Below, piece by piece: positions 55,501 to 64,000 of a DNA stretch of 64,000 bases. Each line of letters opens with the position of its first letter. Position 1 is the stretch's first letter. The stretch is taken from the NCBI GenBank assembly GCA_963970005.1, contig CAXAMN010021112.1:2102878-2166877 (forward strand), given 5' to 3'. Below the pieces are notes generated by a model, which was not told where the DNA came from, did no database searches, and was given only the letters and a program-made list of their open reading frames with translations. The position numbers and the translations under genes are program-made. The stretch is from Durusdinium trenchii. Its lineage: Eukaryota; Sar; Dinophyceae; Suessiales; Symbiodiniaceae.

Positions 55501-58500
55501 CGCTGCGAACATGACCTCCAGTTCATGGAGCGCATGCTTCAGATGGGCTACGACTTTCGTGGTGCCCAGCGGCAGGACTTCCTTTGTCATTGCCATTTAG
55601 CGAACCCTCCTCGAAGCAGAGCCCAGGTCAGTCTCGGACTCGGATACGATGACGACCATACCTTGGCGCGCCTGGCCTACGTCGATGTAGTGCCCGAGCA
55701 ATTCACCGAAGCCATGGACTACATCGTGGACCAATGGTGCATTTTCTATCGCACCAATGTCCTTTCCTTGCGGGAGTACTCCGAGTACATCAAGACTCCC
55801 AAGGCGCATCGCAACTTGCTGGCATGGGATGGCGTTCATGTCATCGATCTGGACCAGCCGATGGTCAACCTTCGCCAAATTTGTGACGCAAGTCATGCAG
55901 CTGCCCGTCAGGATGTCATCAACAAGATCGGACAAGAGCAGCGGCAGCAGCAAGCGAAGGGCAAGCGCAAGTCAACCACTAAAGGTGGAGCTCAGCCACC
56001 GTCATCGGTGAGCCCGACTGCGGCTACCTCATCTTCATCTTGGGGATGGCGCTCTCGTGATTGGAGCGAAGGGTGGAGCCAGTGGGGCGAGCAGCGGCTG
56101 TGGAGCCGTGGCGCTTGGGACTGGAGCTCGAGTGAGAGCTGGGGCCGATGGCGCTAGTTGAGCCAAGTCTCAACATCTTAGGCGAGCATAATTCAATAGC
56201 TTTTGCATGATATCCTTTGTAAATATGTAGCGGTAATTTCCTCCCAAGTCCAAACTTTCAAGCTTTCTTTTGGGGGCGGGGAGTGAATATTTAAAATGCA
56301 CTGGTAGGGCCACGAAAGGCAGCACCACGAAAGGCATGGGTTGCTAGCGCCCGTTCATGCCACATGCAAGCCTGCTTCACAGCAGTGCCCTGCACTAGCC
56401 CCTGTGCACTTTCCGCGTCCAGCTTTGGTATCAAAGATACATCAGCTGAGGGGGGTGTATTTTCACTCCAGGTAATATGTACGCTTTGCCATGCACTGTA
56501 TATAGGATATCATGTACGCTTACCCTGTAGCTCGCGGCCCAAAACAGGAGCGGTAGCTTAACGGCTGTGTTTATACATGCAACCAGTCGGTTGGAGGGTG
56601 GCAACCAGAAGCTGAGAGCTGAGTAATGGAGCAGGTTAAATCATGCACAACGCAGTGCCCGAAAGAAAAATCTGTGACGTGTCCAAGGAACAAGACAATC
56701 TTAGCTTGGTGAAGATGCTCGTTTTTGGTGCTGGACAAGTTTTCTCACACCGGCTAGGAGAGAAACTGCAAATCATGTTTGAAATTGACCTTCCGAGGGG
56801 TTGGGACGAATTTGGTCACAAGCAATGATTTGTTTTTCTTGCACATAGGGTCATGTCATGTCACAGTGTTCAAAAATTCGTAGGCTACAAACTGACATGG
56901 CCAAATACATCCCCTTCACAATCCTCAAAGCAGCTTTCCCTTGTGTCATGCTCTTCTCAAGTTCTGTTTGCTCCAGGTGGTCACGGACAAGCACGTGCAA
57001 GTGGGGAGCCCCGGTGAGCCGAAGAAAAGGGCCGGTGAGCCGAGCATGAGCCCAGATGAGCCAACATGGAGAGGGCCGGTGGTTTCGCTGGAGTGGAGAC
57101 TCGAAAACGCCATCTTCAAGCCATCAAGTTGGCTTGGAGTCTTTTCCCTTCTCCAAACATTGATAGTTGGATTTTCAGTCTCTTGCCGCCATCTACGAAC
57201 ATTAGACACTAGACATGTGTGGACTCTTGATGAATATCCCTCCGGTTTTCATGTGTGTTTTTTGGGCAGCCTTTTCAATCTATATAATTTTTGGGGTTAT
57301 GAATCAAGAGATTAAGTTGGATTGGCCATATTGTCCGAGCTCGGTGTTTTTTTGAATATAGAGAAGGGTGGATATCTACCTGACCTATCACGCCCTGCAT
57401 TGGAAGGGGCTCGCATCAGTGCGCCAAAAGAGCTCAGACACCCTTCTCCAAACAGGTGCCGTGCGTGGTCACTGGTGCCGTGCGAGACTGCAGTGTTTCG
57501 TTTGTTTTTTTCAACGAGATGGCCACATGTCAGGCGTTTAGGTAAGGTCAGGCAGCATGGATTGTTGGTGCAGTTTGGATGGTGACTGGTGACACCTTGT
57601 TTCGTCTTAGACTTGCGCAAGTTTTCCCCCATCTCCAAAAGCCAACGGTAGTGCCAACGGTTTTCCGAATCTAATAAGGAAGAAAGAAGACAGGTTTAAT
57701 ATAGTTCGCTATTTTAGGTTGGAGATTGTTGGAGGCCATCGCTAGTAGCTTGGAGGCCATCGCTTCTAGGTTGGAGGCCATCGCTATTAGAAACAAACAA
57801 TAACAAAGACAAAAGAAAAGGAAGAACGGTTTAATATAGAGTCTACAGGAAAGATGTCATTTGTGGTTCCCTGTGGACTAGTCCTGTAGAAAAATATGGC
57901 TGCATCCCATAATCTCACGGTGTTGTTCTCAGTGTAAAGTAGACCTCAACAAACCAAGAAAAAAACGCCCAGAATCAACCCCCTTTTCGATTATGTGTGT
58001 GCCTTCAGCGTCTCCAATTCCCAAGGTTTGTTGATTCCCCACGCAGTTTCTTACAACCCCAACAAAAGCCCAACACCACCACAAGTACGTCTGTGGCTTG
58101 CAGCCCCACATCCCAACAATCCTCAGTTAAGCAATCCTATCAATCAAGCCAATTGGTGTCAGCAAATTCACCTTTCTAAAGTTGTACGTGTCATACCTCC
58201 AATCCCAATGTTCAACACCCAACAAAACGCTGCTTTCATCACCGCAGAACCTCCTCAGGGCCTGACTGTGATGCATTCTTCCGTGTCTTCCGTGAAAAAC
58301 AAACAACAGAAGACATAACAAATCACACAAATCAAACGCCCACACACACACCCAAACCAAAAAGACCTAACAGCCACGTCGCCCTTGGAAAAACAGCCTT
58401 TTAAGGCCACCGCTGCGGGTGTCTTGGGCGGCGCAGCCACCCTGGGCGCCAGTGGAGGCGCCACCGGTCTCGCGGTACCTGGGCGGCAGCGTCGGCCCTG

Positions 58501-61500
58501 GGGGGCAGCGTCGACGTGGCATTCTTTGGGTCGTCTTCAAGCCTCATCCAAACAACAGGAATATGGAATCAAAAGGAATTTACTGTAACAGAAAATCAAG
58601 AAGAATCAAGAGGAATTTAAATATGAACGGGTAGATGTTATTCCTTCAGGATATTCCAGGTTTTACTTTTACTTAAATCCCAAGAGTGCAGACATCATAA
58701 ACGGTGACCCCCGAAAAGTGCACATATATAAATACATTATTCTGGGACGGTTTATTGATCCAAACTGAATATTAGTATAGCATCTCATGATTGTTGGGTG
58801 CAGATGTTCTTTCACCAGGAGGCATTTTCGTCACTAGAGGTGGGTTGTGGGGATAGAAGTCTCCAACAGGCCAGCAGTATCCGGAGACGAACTGGGAAGA
58901 ACAGTGGACGTTGAGGTGAAAAGATATCTGTGTTCTTCTATATCGTTTCTGTTGGACAGTGGATGTGTGCTTTGGCCTTCGTTTCCAGGCGTTTTGGTGA
59001 GTTCTACGTTGGATTCACGGCAGGATCAGGGGCTTCTGGTCCTGACCCGGGAACCACATGTTCTGGTCCGGGCCCCGAGAACCAAGTGAAAGGCCTCCCT
59101 ATCAGAAGGGCCCGGGGTCCCGACCCAATGAACCCGTTGATTGCAGTCACCCCATGGCAGAAGGGCCCCAGTCTTGGTGTCTTCTTGGTGAATCACCTTC
59201 CTGGGTCACTGAGTCACCATCACTATCACCTAGGCTGTGCACCATCACCGATGGTTCGCACCCAGGCTGGCACTGTGGTGGGCGCAGCTGTGGGAGTTCT
59301 TCCGGCCCTCTTCACCTTCGGCCTCTCCATCCCCTTGGGGGCAGCCATTGGCGGTGGCGCAGGCGGGAGACATGTCTTCTAGGTCTCGTGGACTGCCCAG
59401 AAGTCTCTCGATCTACATGCGGGAAGAGACCCACATGGAGCCAGAAAATGAACCTTTGGAAGACTACCTTCTTCATCTTTCTTCCCAGTGGTTTTCAGGT
59501 TCCATGTTAATCTTCCAGTAGCCTGGTTTGGGCGGGTTTTCGGGTGATGTGTTCTTTCCCGAACTGGGTGAATCTCCTTCAAAATGAGGGAAAGATGCGG
59601 TTCCTTCTAAAACATGGGCGCTCCTTCTTCACGGCCCTCCAAGCACTCGCCCGCCCGCTCCTGCCCACCTCCAACCCGGGACAAGACCCGGGACCTCGAA
59701 CTCCTGGTTTCATGGAGTGAAAAGCACCCAGAACCCGCTCCCTCCCTCACTCGGAGGACTCATGACAAGTTCTCTCGGGGAAGACACCAGAGATCCCATG
59801 GGATGGGTGTCTGTTCTGTATCGATCCAGGAGACCTCCCAGCCAGGCTGTATGGGTCTATGTCCCGGACCTTTCGCCCACCGGATGGTCGGGACGTTTCA
59901 CAGGTGTCGGACGTCGGTCTCCCTGGAAAGGAGCTATCGCACAGAAGTCGATCGTGTCACTTTCGCAGTACACTGTTCGGGACAGTTCTGCTTGGAAGAT
60001 CGAATCTGGAAGAACATAAAGTTTCGCAGTTTCAATCCTCCAAGCAGAAATGTCACTGTTAAACAAATGGGACATCTGAAAACGTTTAAAGCGATCCACG
60101 TACTTCCCTTCGACAATCATGGAAGTGGACGGCGTGGCCCCCTGGAAGACTATTTATCTTCCTCTACCAACAGGCGGTAAACTCCACTTCCATGATTGCT
60201 AAGGCGAGCAATAGACGTTCTACCATGACCCGTATTTATACCAAAGAAACTCCATGTCTTCCATCATTCGTCAATGTTGAGACGATTTCAACATGTCCTG
60301 CATTGGGTGGTCCACATCAAGACGCATATAGACGCACTGAGGTCTCCGTCGTGCACGTGAAGGAACAAAAGGAGTTTCAAGTTGTAAAGATCGAAAAGCA
60401 AGATTAGATTACAGTAAACGTGCGAAAAGCGGGAATACGAAACTCATACAAACCGTTTTCACCGTCCAGGACCATCCGAATCGCATGTCCGACTTGGCCC
60501 CAGTTCGACCATTCTCAGGAAGTACTTTCACCTCCAAGACCATCCTCAGGATGGTCCTGGAACCTTAGGGAAAATGCTAGAAAGCACGTCTGATAGCACC
60601 CTTTCCATCAAAAAGCTGTTGCAACAGAGTTGTAATAAGTGTCGTTACTGTGATGATCTCTCATTTTGGGGACGGGGACACTGGTGCCACAAGTATCCGT
60701 TTCACTCACTTGAATGGACATCCAAACATGAGACCCTTAGCCCAAAGCATCAAGGCACATTTGTATCCATGGTCCAACATGTCAATGTCAACGAAGCGAT
60801 CTTTGTTGCAACGTTTGAGCCAAGTACTCATTCCAGAAACAGTTGTCCACTTCTGTAGATGATAGTCATGCCTTGGGGAAAGACATGGGAAAACAATTAA
60901 TAATATACGTATACCAAGAATACATACAGTTTGTAGAGCAAGTACTCTACGCAAACGGATGAAAGTGAGCATGTTCCACTTCATGTAAATGATAGTAAAC
61001 AGACCTAGTAGTGAAAACACCTCGGTAAATAGACTAAGAATCGTTCACTTGAAGAAAAAAGCAATTGTAGAACAGCTCATATACTTCTCCTCTCAGGCCT
61101 CGCCGTCGGCGCCTCTGTGGGCGCTGCTGCGGGCGGCGTGGCGGGCGGCGCGGCCGGGCACCAGGCCTACGCCAAGCGGGAGCAGCGCCCTGGCGTGGTG
61201 GAGCCGGGCTCCGCGGGGCGGAGAGGAGCTCGGAGCGGTGAGCTGAACTGGCCCAGACGCGACCAGTGGGACTGCCATAGATGCCGATCAGTTGACCCCT
61301 CTGGCACCACCCCTGGCCTGATCGGCATATATGGCAGTCCCATGGAGCGTCTGGGTGGGGACACGGTTCGATGACACCACGAGCTGCTGCGACGTCAAGC
61401 GAAACGAGGTGATAGAGAAACTGAAGTAGCTGAGGGAGAGGGAGACACGACATGACACCACTTGGCGGTTTGTCGAAGAGCTAAAGAAGTCGTTTTGTTG

Positions 61501-61631
61501 GCCTTGTCTTGAATAGGAGGTTTTCTAGTTACTACCTACAGGGAGGTGACCCCGCAGTGGTGGACCTTAAGAAACTGAAGCATGCCCTCACGTTGGCCTT
61601 GGCCATCCATTCTTTCGCCAAAAATCCATGA
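43521..61631 (+). CDS. Multi-exon gene with C-terminal glycine-zipper region
   Basis: A likely trans-splice acceptor (CCACCTCCCTCTCAG) lies 2 nt before ATG 43521 (MEERVSAWGVAE). Exons with fitting edges: 44407-44505 (VMEAVPKTDAKSPPVAPKAP), 46824-46943 (LAALKEEGAKAGASGVAP), 47349-47393 (VLSDAKAKARDVAAK), 47745-47783 (VQSVEPVTVVLTK), 48566-48638, about 49792-49915 (NGVKAWVSENAVAAKG), 50657-50744 (SMVDSVKAAATSRAQETLKS), 53087-53125 (ASALANAKDKASQ), 54252-54305 (VQSKAKDTASAAHSKAKE), 54414-54511 (MMVLLGVVAGLSFGILGL, membrane-like), 56977-57013, 58406-58474, 59266-59362, 61097-about 61164-61237 and 61542-61631 (GGDPAVVDLKKLKHALTLAL, stop). The last zipper exons join in frame: GVLGGAATLGASGGATGLA, AGTVVGAAVGVLPALFTFG, AVGASVGAAAGGVAGGAAGH. 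Donors are GT and GC. The architecture suggests amphipathic helices plus a membrane-inserting glycine zipper. The function is unknown. Confidence 0.55.
45749..46668 (+). other. Coding-like block in three frames, unassigned
   Basis: Segments read like protein but switch frame: LAAILDSEDFGIMRRPHPWW with WTPFDQNPYVPPCCDCG (45799-45981); SKASNGSTLLEQADHIKDIF with LLGPKRRRHMTLQKALF (about 46215-46360); and SLGLAYQLCRSLHWKNHQLV with LLGCVTPSEVTLAMLFMK to a stop at 46671. GC is lower than in the neighbouring exons. It may be a decayed retrogene lying in an intron of the glycine-zipper gene. Confidence 0.3.
47907..47948 (+). repeat. 21-bp minisatellite, locus 2
   Basis: Two units of TAGGTTGGAGGCCATCGCTA type, the second with ATTGCTATTA. 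Confidence 0.8.
48320..48534. mobile_element. Family B MITE-like element, expanded
   Basis: Left TATAGTGGATTGCGAGTAGA then TGGCAC. Right GCCATCAAACCTCTGAAATC then ACTGTA. Core GCCCCAAGTTCGGTGGTTTA. It is about 80 bp longer than its relatives through an internal insertion. Confidence 0.65.
49537..49562. repeat. 26-bp perfect palindrome
   Basis: TCCAAGTACCTTC followed at once by its exact reverse complement, with no spacer. Confidence 0.85.
51356..51375. repeat. TA microsatellite
   Basis: About ten TA units. Similar short TA runs occur near 14808, 24519, 25762 and 28772. Confidence 0.85.
51817..51897. mobile_element. Palindromic repeat, family F, copy 2
   Basis: GGCTCCAACTACCTCCTGAG, GGTTGGGGTGGGTGCC and AAGGATATGGTTGGAGCC; ends are inverted repeats. 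Confidence 0.7.
51925..52052 (+). other. Possible small exon(s) TAPISTAPAP
   Basis: After TGGTCAG the frame reads TAPISTAPAPVTLIR. A second frame at 51969-52050 reads AKGKTHAAPLEGTEWRNDQ. The composition matches the alanine/proline exons of the glycine-zipper gene, but the two pieces cannot be joined with a sensible intron. Confidence 0.3.
52085..52960. other. Intron DNA, no gene seen
   Basis: Holds a 15-bp-unit tandem repeat at 52434-52511. The short + frames at 52085-52327 and 52529-52816 have no recognisable domain. Confidence 0.4.
52434..52511. repeat. GGCTTAGTAGGCTTA minisatellite
   Basis: Three to four units of a 15-bp repeat, interrupted by GTTGTTCAAGTTGTTCAT, then one more partial unit. 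Confidence 0.85.
53308..53412. mobile_element. Palindromic repeat, family D, diverged
   Basis: ACCAGGTTCTTCAAAGTGAC, CCCTGGTTGGTTCGGTCACT, GGGTCACGAAAAGG and AAGGTCACGAA. Confidence 0.55.
53632..53752. repeat. TAGTAGC-rich palindromic patch
   Basis: GCTACTAGTAGC, TTACTAGTAGC and variants recur five to six times. CTACTAGTAG is itself a perfect palindrome. Confidence 0.75.
53864..53969. mobile_element. MITE-like element with perfect 19-bp inverted ends
   Basis: Left CCCTATGGATCCACATACC (53864-53882) and right GGTATGTGGATCCATAGGG (53951-53969) are exact reverse complements, flanked by ATT on both sides. The interior CCAATTACCTTCTGAGAAGG resembles family F. Confidence 0.8.
54753..54843. mobile_element. 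Family A MITE-like element
   Basis: Left CACTTGGAAGTGGATGGCAT, right GAACTCCACTTCGATGTTAG then AGAGTGTA. The core GGAAGACTA...CTACCAACAG-type phrase is shared with 60114-60198. Confidence 0.7.
55170..55275 (+). repeat. Left LTR-like direct repeat
   Basis: 106 bp. The last part (TAGCTTAACGGC) is close to a tRNA box A consensus, which may be chance. Confidence 0.75.
55288..56157 (+). CDS. Unknown 289-residue protein of the LTR-like element
   Basis: One uninterrupted frame from ATG 55288, 12 bp after the left repeat, to TAG 56155-56157, with strong third-position GC. Body: SGNWLADYEDAGLKFRVTSA, ALIQEARNRRRRAEKCGFHS, DLQFMERMLQMGYDFRGAQR, VVPEQFTEAMDYIVDQWCIF and HRNLLAWDGVHVIDLDQPMV. These look alpha-helical and globular. 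The tail from about residue 215 is a KGKRKSTTKGG linker, then a Trp/Ser/Arg-rich stretch (SSSWGWRSRDWSEGWSQWGE) to the end. No zinc knuckle, so not a standard gag, though size and position fit a capsid-like role and the basic, aromatic tail could bind RNA. The 118-residue minus frame is a shadow. I do not recognise the family. Confidence 0.75.
   Translation: MLLADQRREHLGRAGVSRSGNWLADYEDAGLKFRVTSASGRGNSSPEAALIQEARNRRRRAEKCGFHSIEDRCEHDLQFMERMLQMGYDFRGAQRQDFLCHCHLANPPRSRAQVSLGLGYDDDHTLARLAYVDVVPEQFTEAMDYIVDQWCIFYRTNVLSLREYSEYIKTPKAHRNLLAWDGVHVIDLDQPMVNLRQICDASHAAARQDVINKIGQEQRQQQAKGKRKSTTKGGAQPPSSVSPTAATSSSSWGWRSRDWSEGWSQWGEQRLWSRGAWDWSSSESWGRWR
56448..56455 (+). promoter_or_regulatory. Possible polypurine tract
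   Basis: GAGGGGGG directly before the TG of the right direct repeat. Confidence 0.6.
56456..56567 (+). repeat. Right LTR-like direct repeat
   Basis: 112 bp matching 55170-55275; differs by a short insertion near the TATA-like TGTATATAGGATATC and a few substitutions. Confidence 0.75.
57717..57789 (+). repeat. 21-bp minisatellite, locus 3
   Basis: Three units with core GGAGGCCATCGCT plus one decayed unit, ending TATTAGA. Confidence 0.85.
60114..60198. mobile_element. Family A MITE-like element with perfect 16-bp ends
   Basis: Left CAATCATGGAAGTGGA and right TCCACTTCCATGATTG are exact reverse complements; interior GGAAGACTATTTATCTTCC is itself palindromic. Confidence 0.85.
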
Positions 61632-64000
61632 GACCAGGATTTAACAAAGAGGCACAACTCTGGTTTTCATTGCAGGAAGAAAGCCGATGCCGTACTTGAG
61701 AAATGAACACAGAAGCGAACAATCCCACTAATTTTTAGGGCAAGCATTGCCCCAACCCAGTTCGTGATTTGATTTCAAGTGCAGCATGTTCTTCCATAAA
61801 AAGCTTCTTAAAATACACACAATGGTGCCCTGTTTGTGTATGTTTACTCGGCAAGATACTTGGATGAACCTGGGCTCTACCAAGAACTTGATTTTGGGCT
61901 TGATGTGGACTGGAACCAGGATAGTTACTGTAATCATCCTGATGTTGTAGTTAGGAAGCCTTGTTGGGAAGGTATGGGAGGTGCCTCAACTTGGGAAAAA
62001 AGCTGAGCGTAAAGCGATTGGCCTGATAACTGATTCGATGTTGCTGAAAGTAATACTAAGGCCAGTTAACCCTTATCAACATGTTTCAAGCGCGGCATTC
62101 ACTGAGTTTATGATTATTTGCCTGATCACAGGAATGTTTGATGCCTTTGGTGATCCATGGTGATCCCATTGAACATGTTTCATAAGCCCTTTTCTTGCAT
62201 GGTCCTTGATCGGGGCTACAGCGAGCTTCTTTCCCACCCAAAGTGACATGTCACGTGACCCTGCTCACCTGGCTCAAAAGTGGAGACCACATATCTCACC
62301 CAAGCAGCTCAGCTAAGCAGAAAAAACGGCTCGTCTTCAGTGATTTGCTTTTCAGTCCACGTCTTCTCACAAGGATCGGAGAGTTCAGCACGAACACCAT
62401 GAACAAGGCCGGGTCCACCTTAGACAAAGGACGGGTGTCATCCACCGGTTGGACGTCTGTTGCTTGGAGTGAGGGCATACGGAGGCGCCAGACGTGTATA
62501 CATGATTATGCATGTACAATCATGTACACGTGTTATACCAGGTCGTCGAAGAAGGTCGTCGTGCATGGTTCATGCGCAAGGAAAAAGATCTGGACTTCAG
62601 GTAGAGGAAGCATGAGGAAGCAAAACAGCCACGGTTTTCCTTGTCACTGATGCCACTTTGCCAATAACGAAGCAATTTTGGGTCCACCACCTACCTGGCA
62701 GCCCTCGGTGCCAGACCACGTTGAAGTGGTCTGCTATTCGATCGACTCTCAGAACTACCAGTCACTGACGTTGGTCTTTTCATGTCTTTTCCGAACTTGG
62801 AGGATAAGGGTGCCCTTGGATGCGCCGTATGTGCCTAAACCATCACATCCACTCACTGGATACGACGAACGGACGACTCTCGACCGATCCGGACCGCTCC
62901 CGACTCCCGTCTTAAGACGCCGTTCGGACGGAAAACGATCGCCCGAACTCATCGGCTTTAAAGGCATAATAGGGTTTGGGCACCAGGCACCCGGCACCAG
63001 GCGCTGGTGAACATCACGAGTTAATAGAGATGGAAAGGTCGACGGAACATGCGGTGAAGAACGCATCACCATGCACTTGGCTTCGGTAGTGGGATAGATC
63101 GACAAAGGCCTTCAAGTAAATGGTAAGCTACCATGAGCCTAGCCTTCCGACTTCCTTGAAGACCATTTAAAGGAGTTCGGTTCACCTGGTTTGTAGATTG
63201 TAGATAATTTCAAAATCACAGGAACAAATATAGAGTATATTTAAGCATACGGGTTCGGAATGAAAGACCATCGAATCCGGTTGAACTGATCCTTTGGGAT
63301 TCGAACGGACTTCCTTTGCCGATCAGTCCGTCCCCGCGGTCCCAGCCGAGAGCTCGGTCCGAGTCGCAGGTCACGACTGGGGTGGATGCGGTCAAGGGTA
63401 AGGCCGGATCAAACGGACGGTCACCTACATCCAGGAAGTAGGGTGCAGTCCGTGAGGGTGCAGTCAGGTTCTTTTTTTCCATTTATATTAAGTCAAGTAC
63501 CATGATCATACCAGGTGCTGCTTATGCTTCGGTGATTCGGCACAATCCACCTCTCCCACACGCATGCAGAGACTGTGTCGCTGCCAACCGCAGCAGCCCC
63601 GCGGTCCACGGTCGCAGCGCCGGTGGATCCGCCGGTGGATCCGAAGGAGATGGGTGTGGGTTGGAGCCGGGTACCAGCTGTTCTTTTTTTTTTTTTCCTA
63701 TAGCTCATGTTTGAAATCATCCAGGTTCCTGAAACAGACGGCATGAGTGAACAAACAGAAAGTTGTGTTTTTCCTCCTTTTCGAAACATCGGGAGACCGA
63801 CACCCGTTCCACAGCACCTGGCTGCCTGGCTTGAGAAATAGACCAGGTTCAAGGGACCGGTCGAAGTGACCGACCGGACGACTGGGTGGACTGAAGAGAT
63901 GGTTCTTATAAGGGAGGTCAACCGGTTGGCCATGGTTTTCGGGACCATTTTTGGGGGGACCCACAGTGACCCTTGAGACAGTCACTTTGCCGTCTTTTCA
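61632..64000 (+). other. Downstream of the glycine-zipper gene; small exon-like islands
   Basis: Mostly intron-like DNA. Three islands have splice-like edges: 62542-62580 (TATACCAG|, VVEEGRRAWFMRK, |GAAAAA), 63370-63397 (GTCGCAG|, VTTGVDAVK, |GTAAGG) and about 63594-63660 (CAACCGCAG|, STVAAPVDPPVDPKEMGVG). Either the preceding stop is not the true end, or the next + strand gene starts here and runs off the window. A T-run is at 63684-63697. Confidence 0.35.

Larger units (their letters stand above)
55170..56567 (+). mobile_element. LTR-like element carrying one unknown ORF
   Basis: Direct repeats at 55170-55275 and 56456-56567 start TGTATTTTCACTCCAGGTAA and end GGTAGCTTAACGGCTG, about 95% alike with a few small indels. 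GAGGGGGG stands immediately before the second copy, the position and composition of a polypurine tract. Between them is a single 289-residue ORF. No reverse transcriptase, integrase, CCHC knuckle or clear primer site was found, and no target duplication is obvious. It is best read as a non-autonomous LTR element in an intron of the glycine-zipper gene (between exons ending 54511 and starting 56977). A gene flanked by chance repeats is possible. Confidence 0.65.

Overview
The window is nuclear DNA of a dinoflagellate, most like a Symbiodiniaceae-type genome. The diagnostic evidence is a complete copy of the dinoflagellate spliced-leader (SL) sequence at 6333-6354, directly followed by a decayed second copy at 6355-6371. 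This is the signature of an mRNA that was trans-spliced, reverse transcribed, put back into the genome and trans-spliced again. Supporting signs are very short GC-rich exons in long AT-richer introns, splice donors of GT, GC and probably GA type, dense short palindromic repeats, and a copia-type retrotransposon.

Coding DNA is thin and almost all on the + strand. (1) A gene whose first visible exons (3297-3428, 4687-4782, 7805-7860) together encode a ubiquitin-like domain. A chain of small exons, mostly joined in phase 0, follows from 9790 to 30356 and may be the same gene. (2) A SL-bearing retrogene at 6405-6781, nested in an intron of the first gene. (3) A gene from a likely trans-splice acceptor and ATG at 43521 to a stop near 61631, with alanine/lysine-rich helical exons, one membrane-like exon and a C-terminal glycine-zipper region split over three exons. 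(4) Exon-like islands at 850-1440, 38677-39700 and 62542-63660 that I cannot assign.

Mobile DNA fills the introns. A 4.4-kb Ty1/copia element lies at 15100-19534. It has identical 120-bp LTRs, an initiator-tRNA primer site inside a hairpin, gag, protease, a CPPCT/FEHPW domain, a truncated integrase joined to RNase H, and an extra 3' ORF. A second LTR-like unit (55170-56567) carries an unknown 289-residue ORF. A broken transposase-like or integrase-like block lies at 32298-33452. At least six families of 80-215 bp palindromic repeats recur. A composite repeat, a 42-bp array plus a fixed tail of about 275 bp, appears in both orientations. The rest is simple-sequence and minisatellite DNA.

Exon calls were made by eye from GC at third codon positions, splice motifs and phase. 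Boundaries should be treated as provisional.
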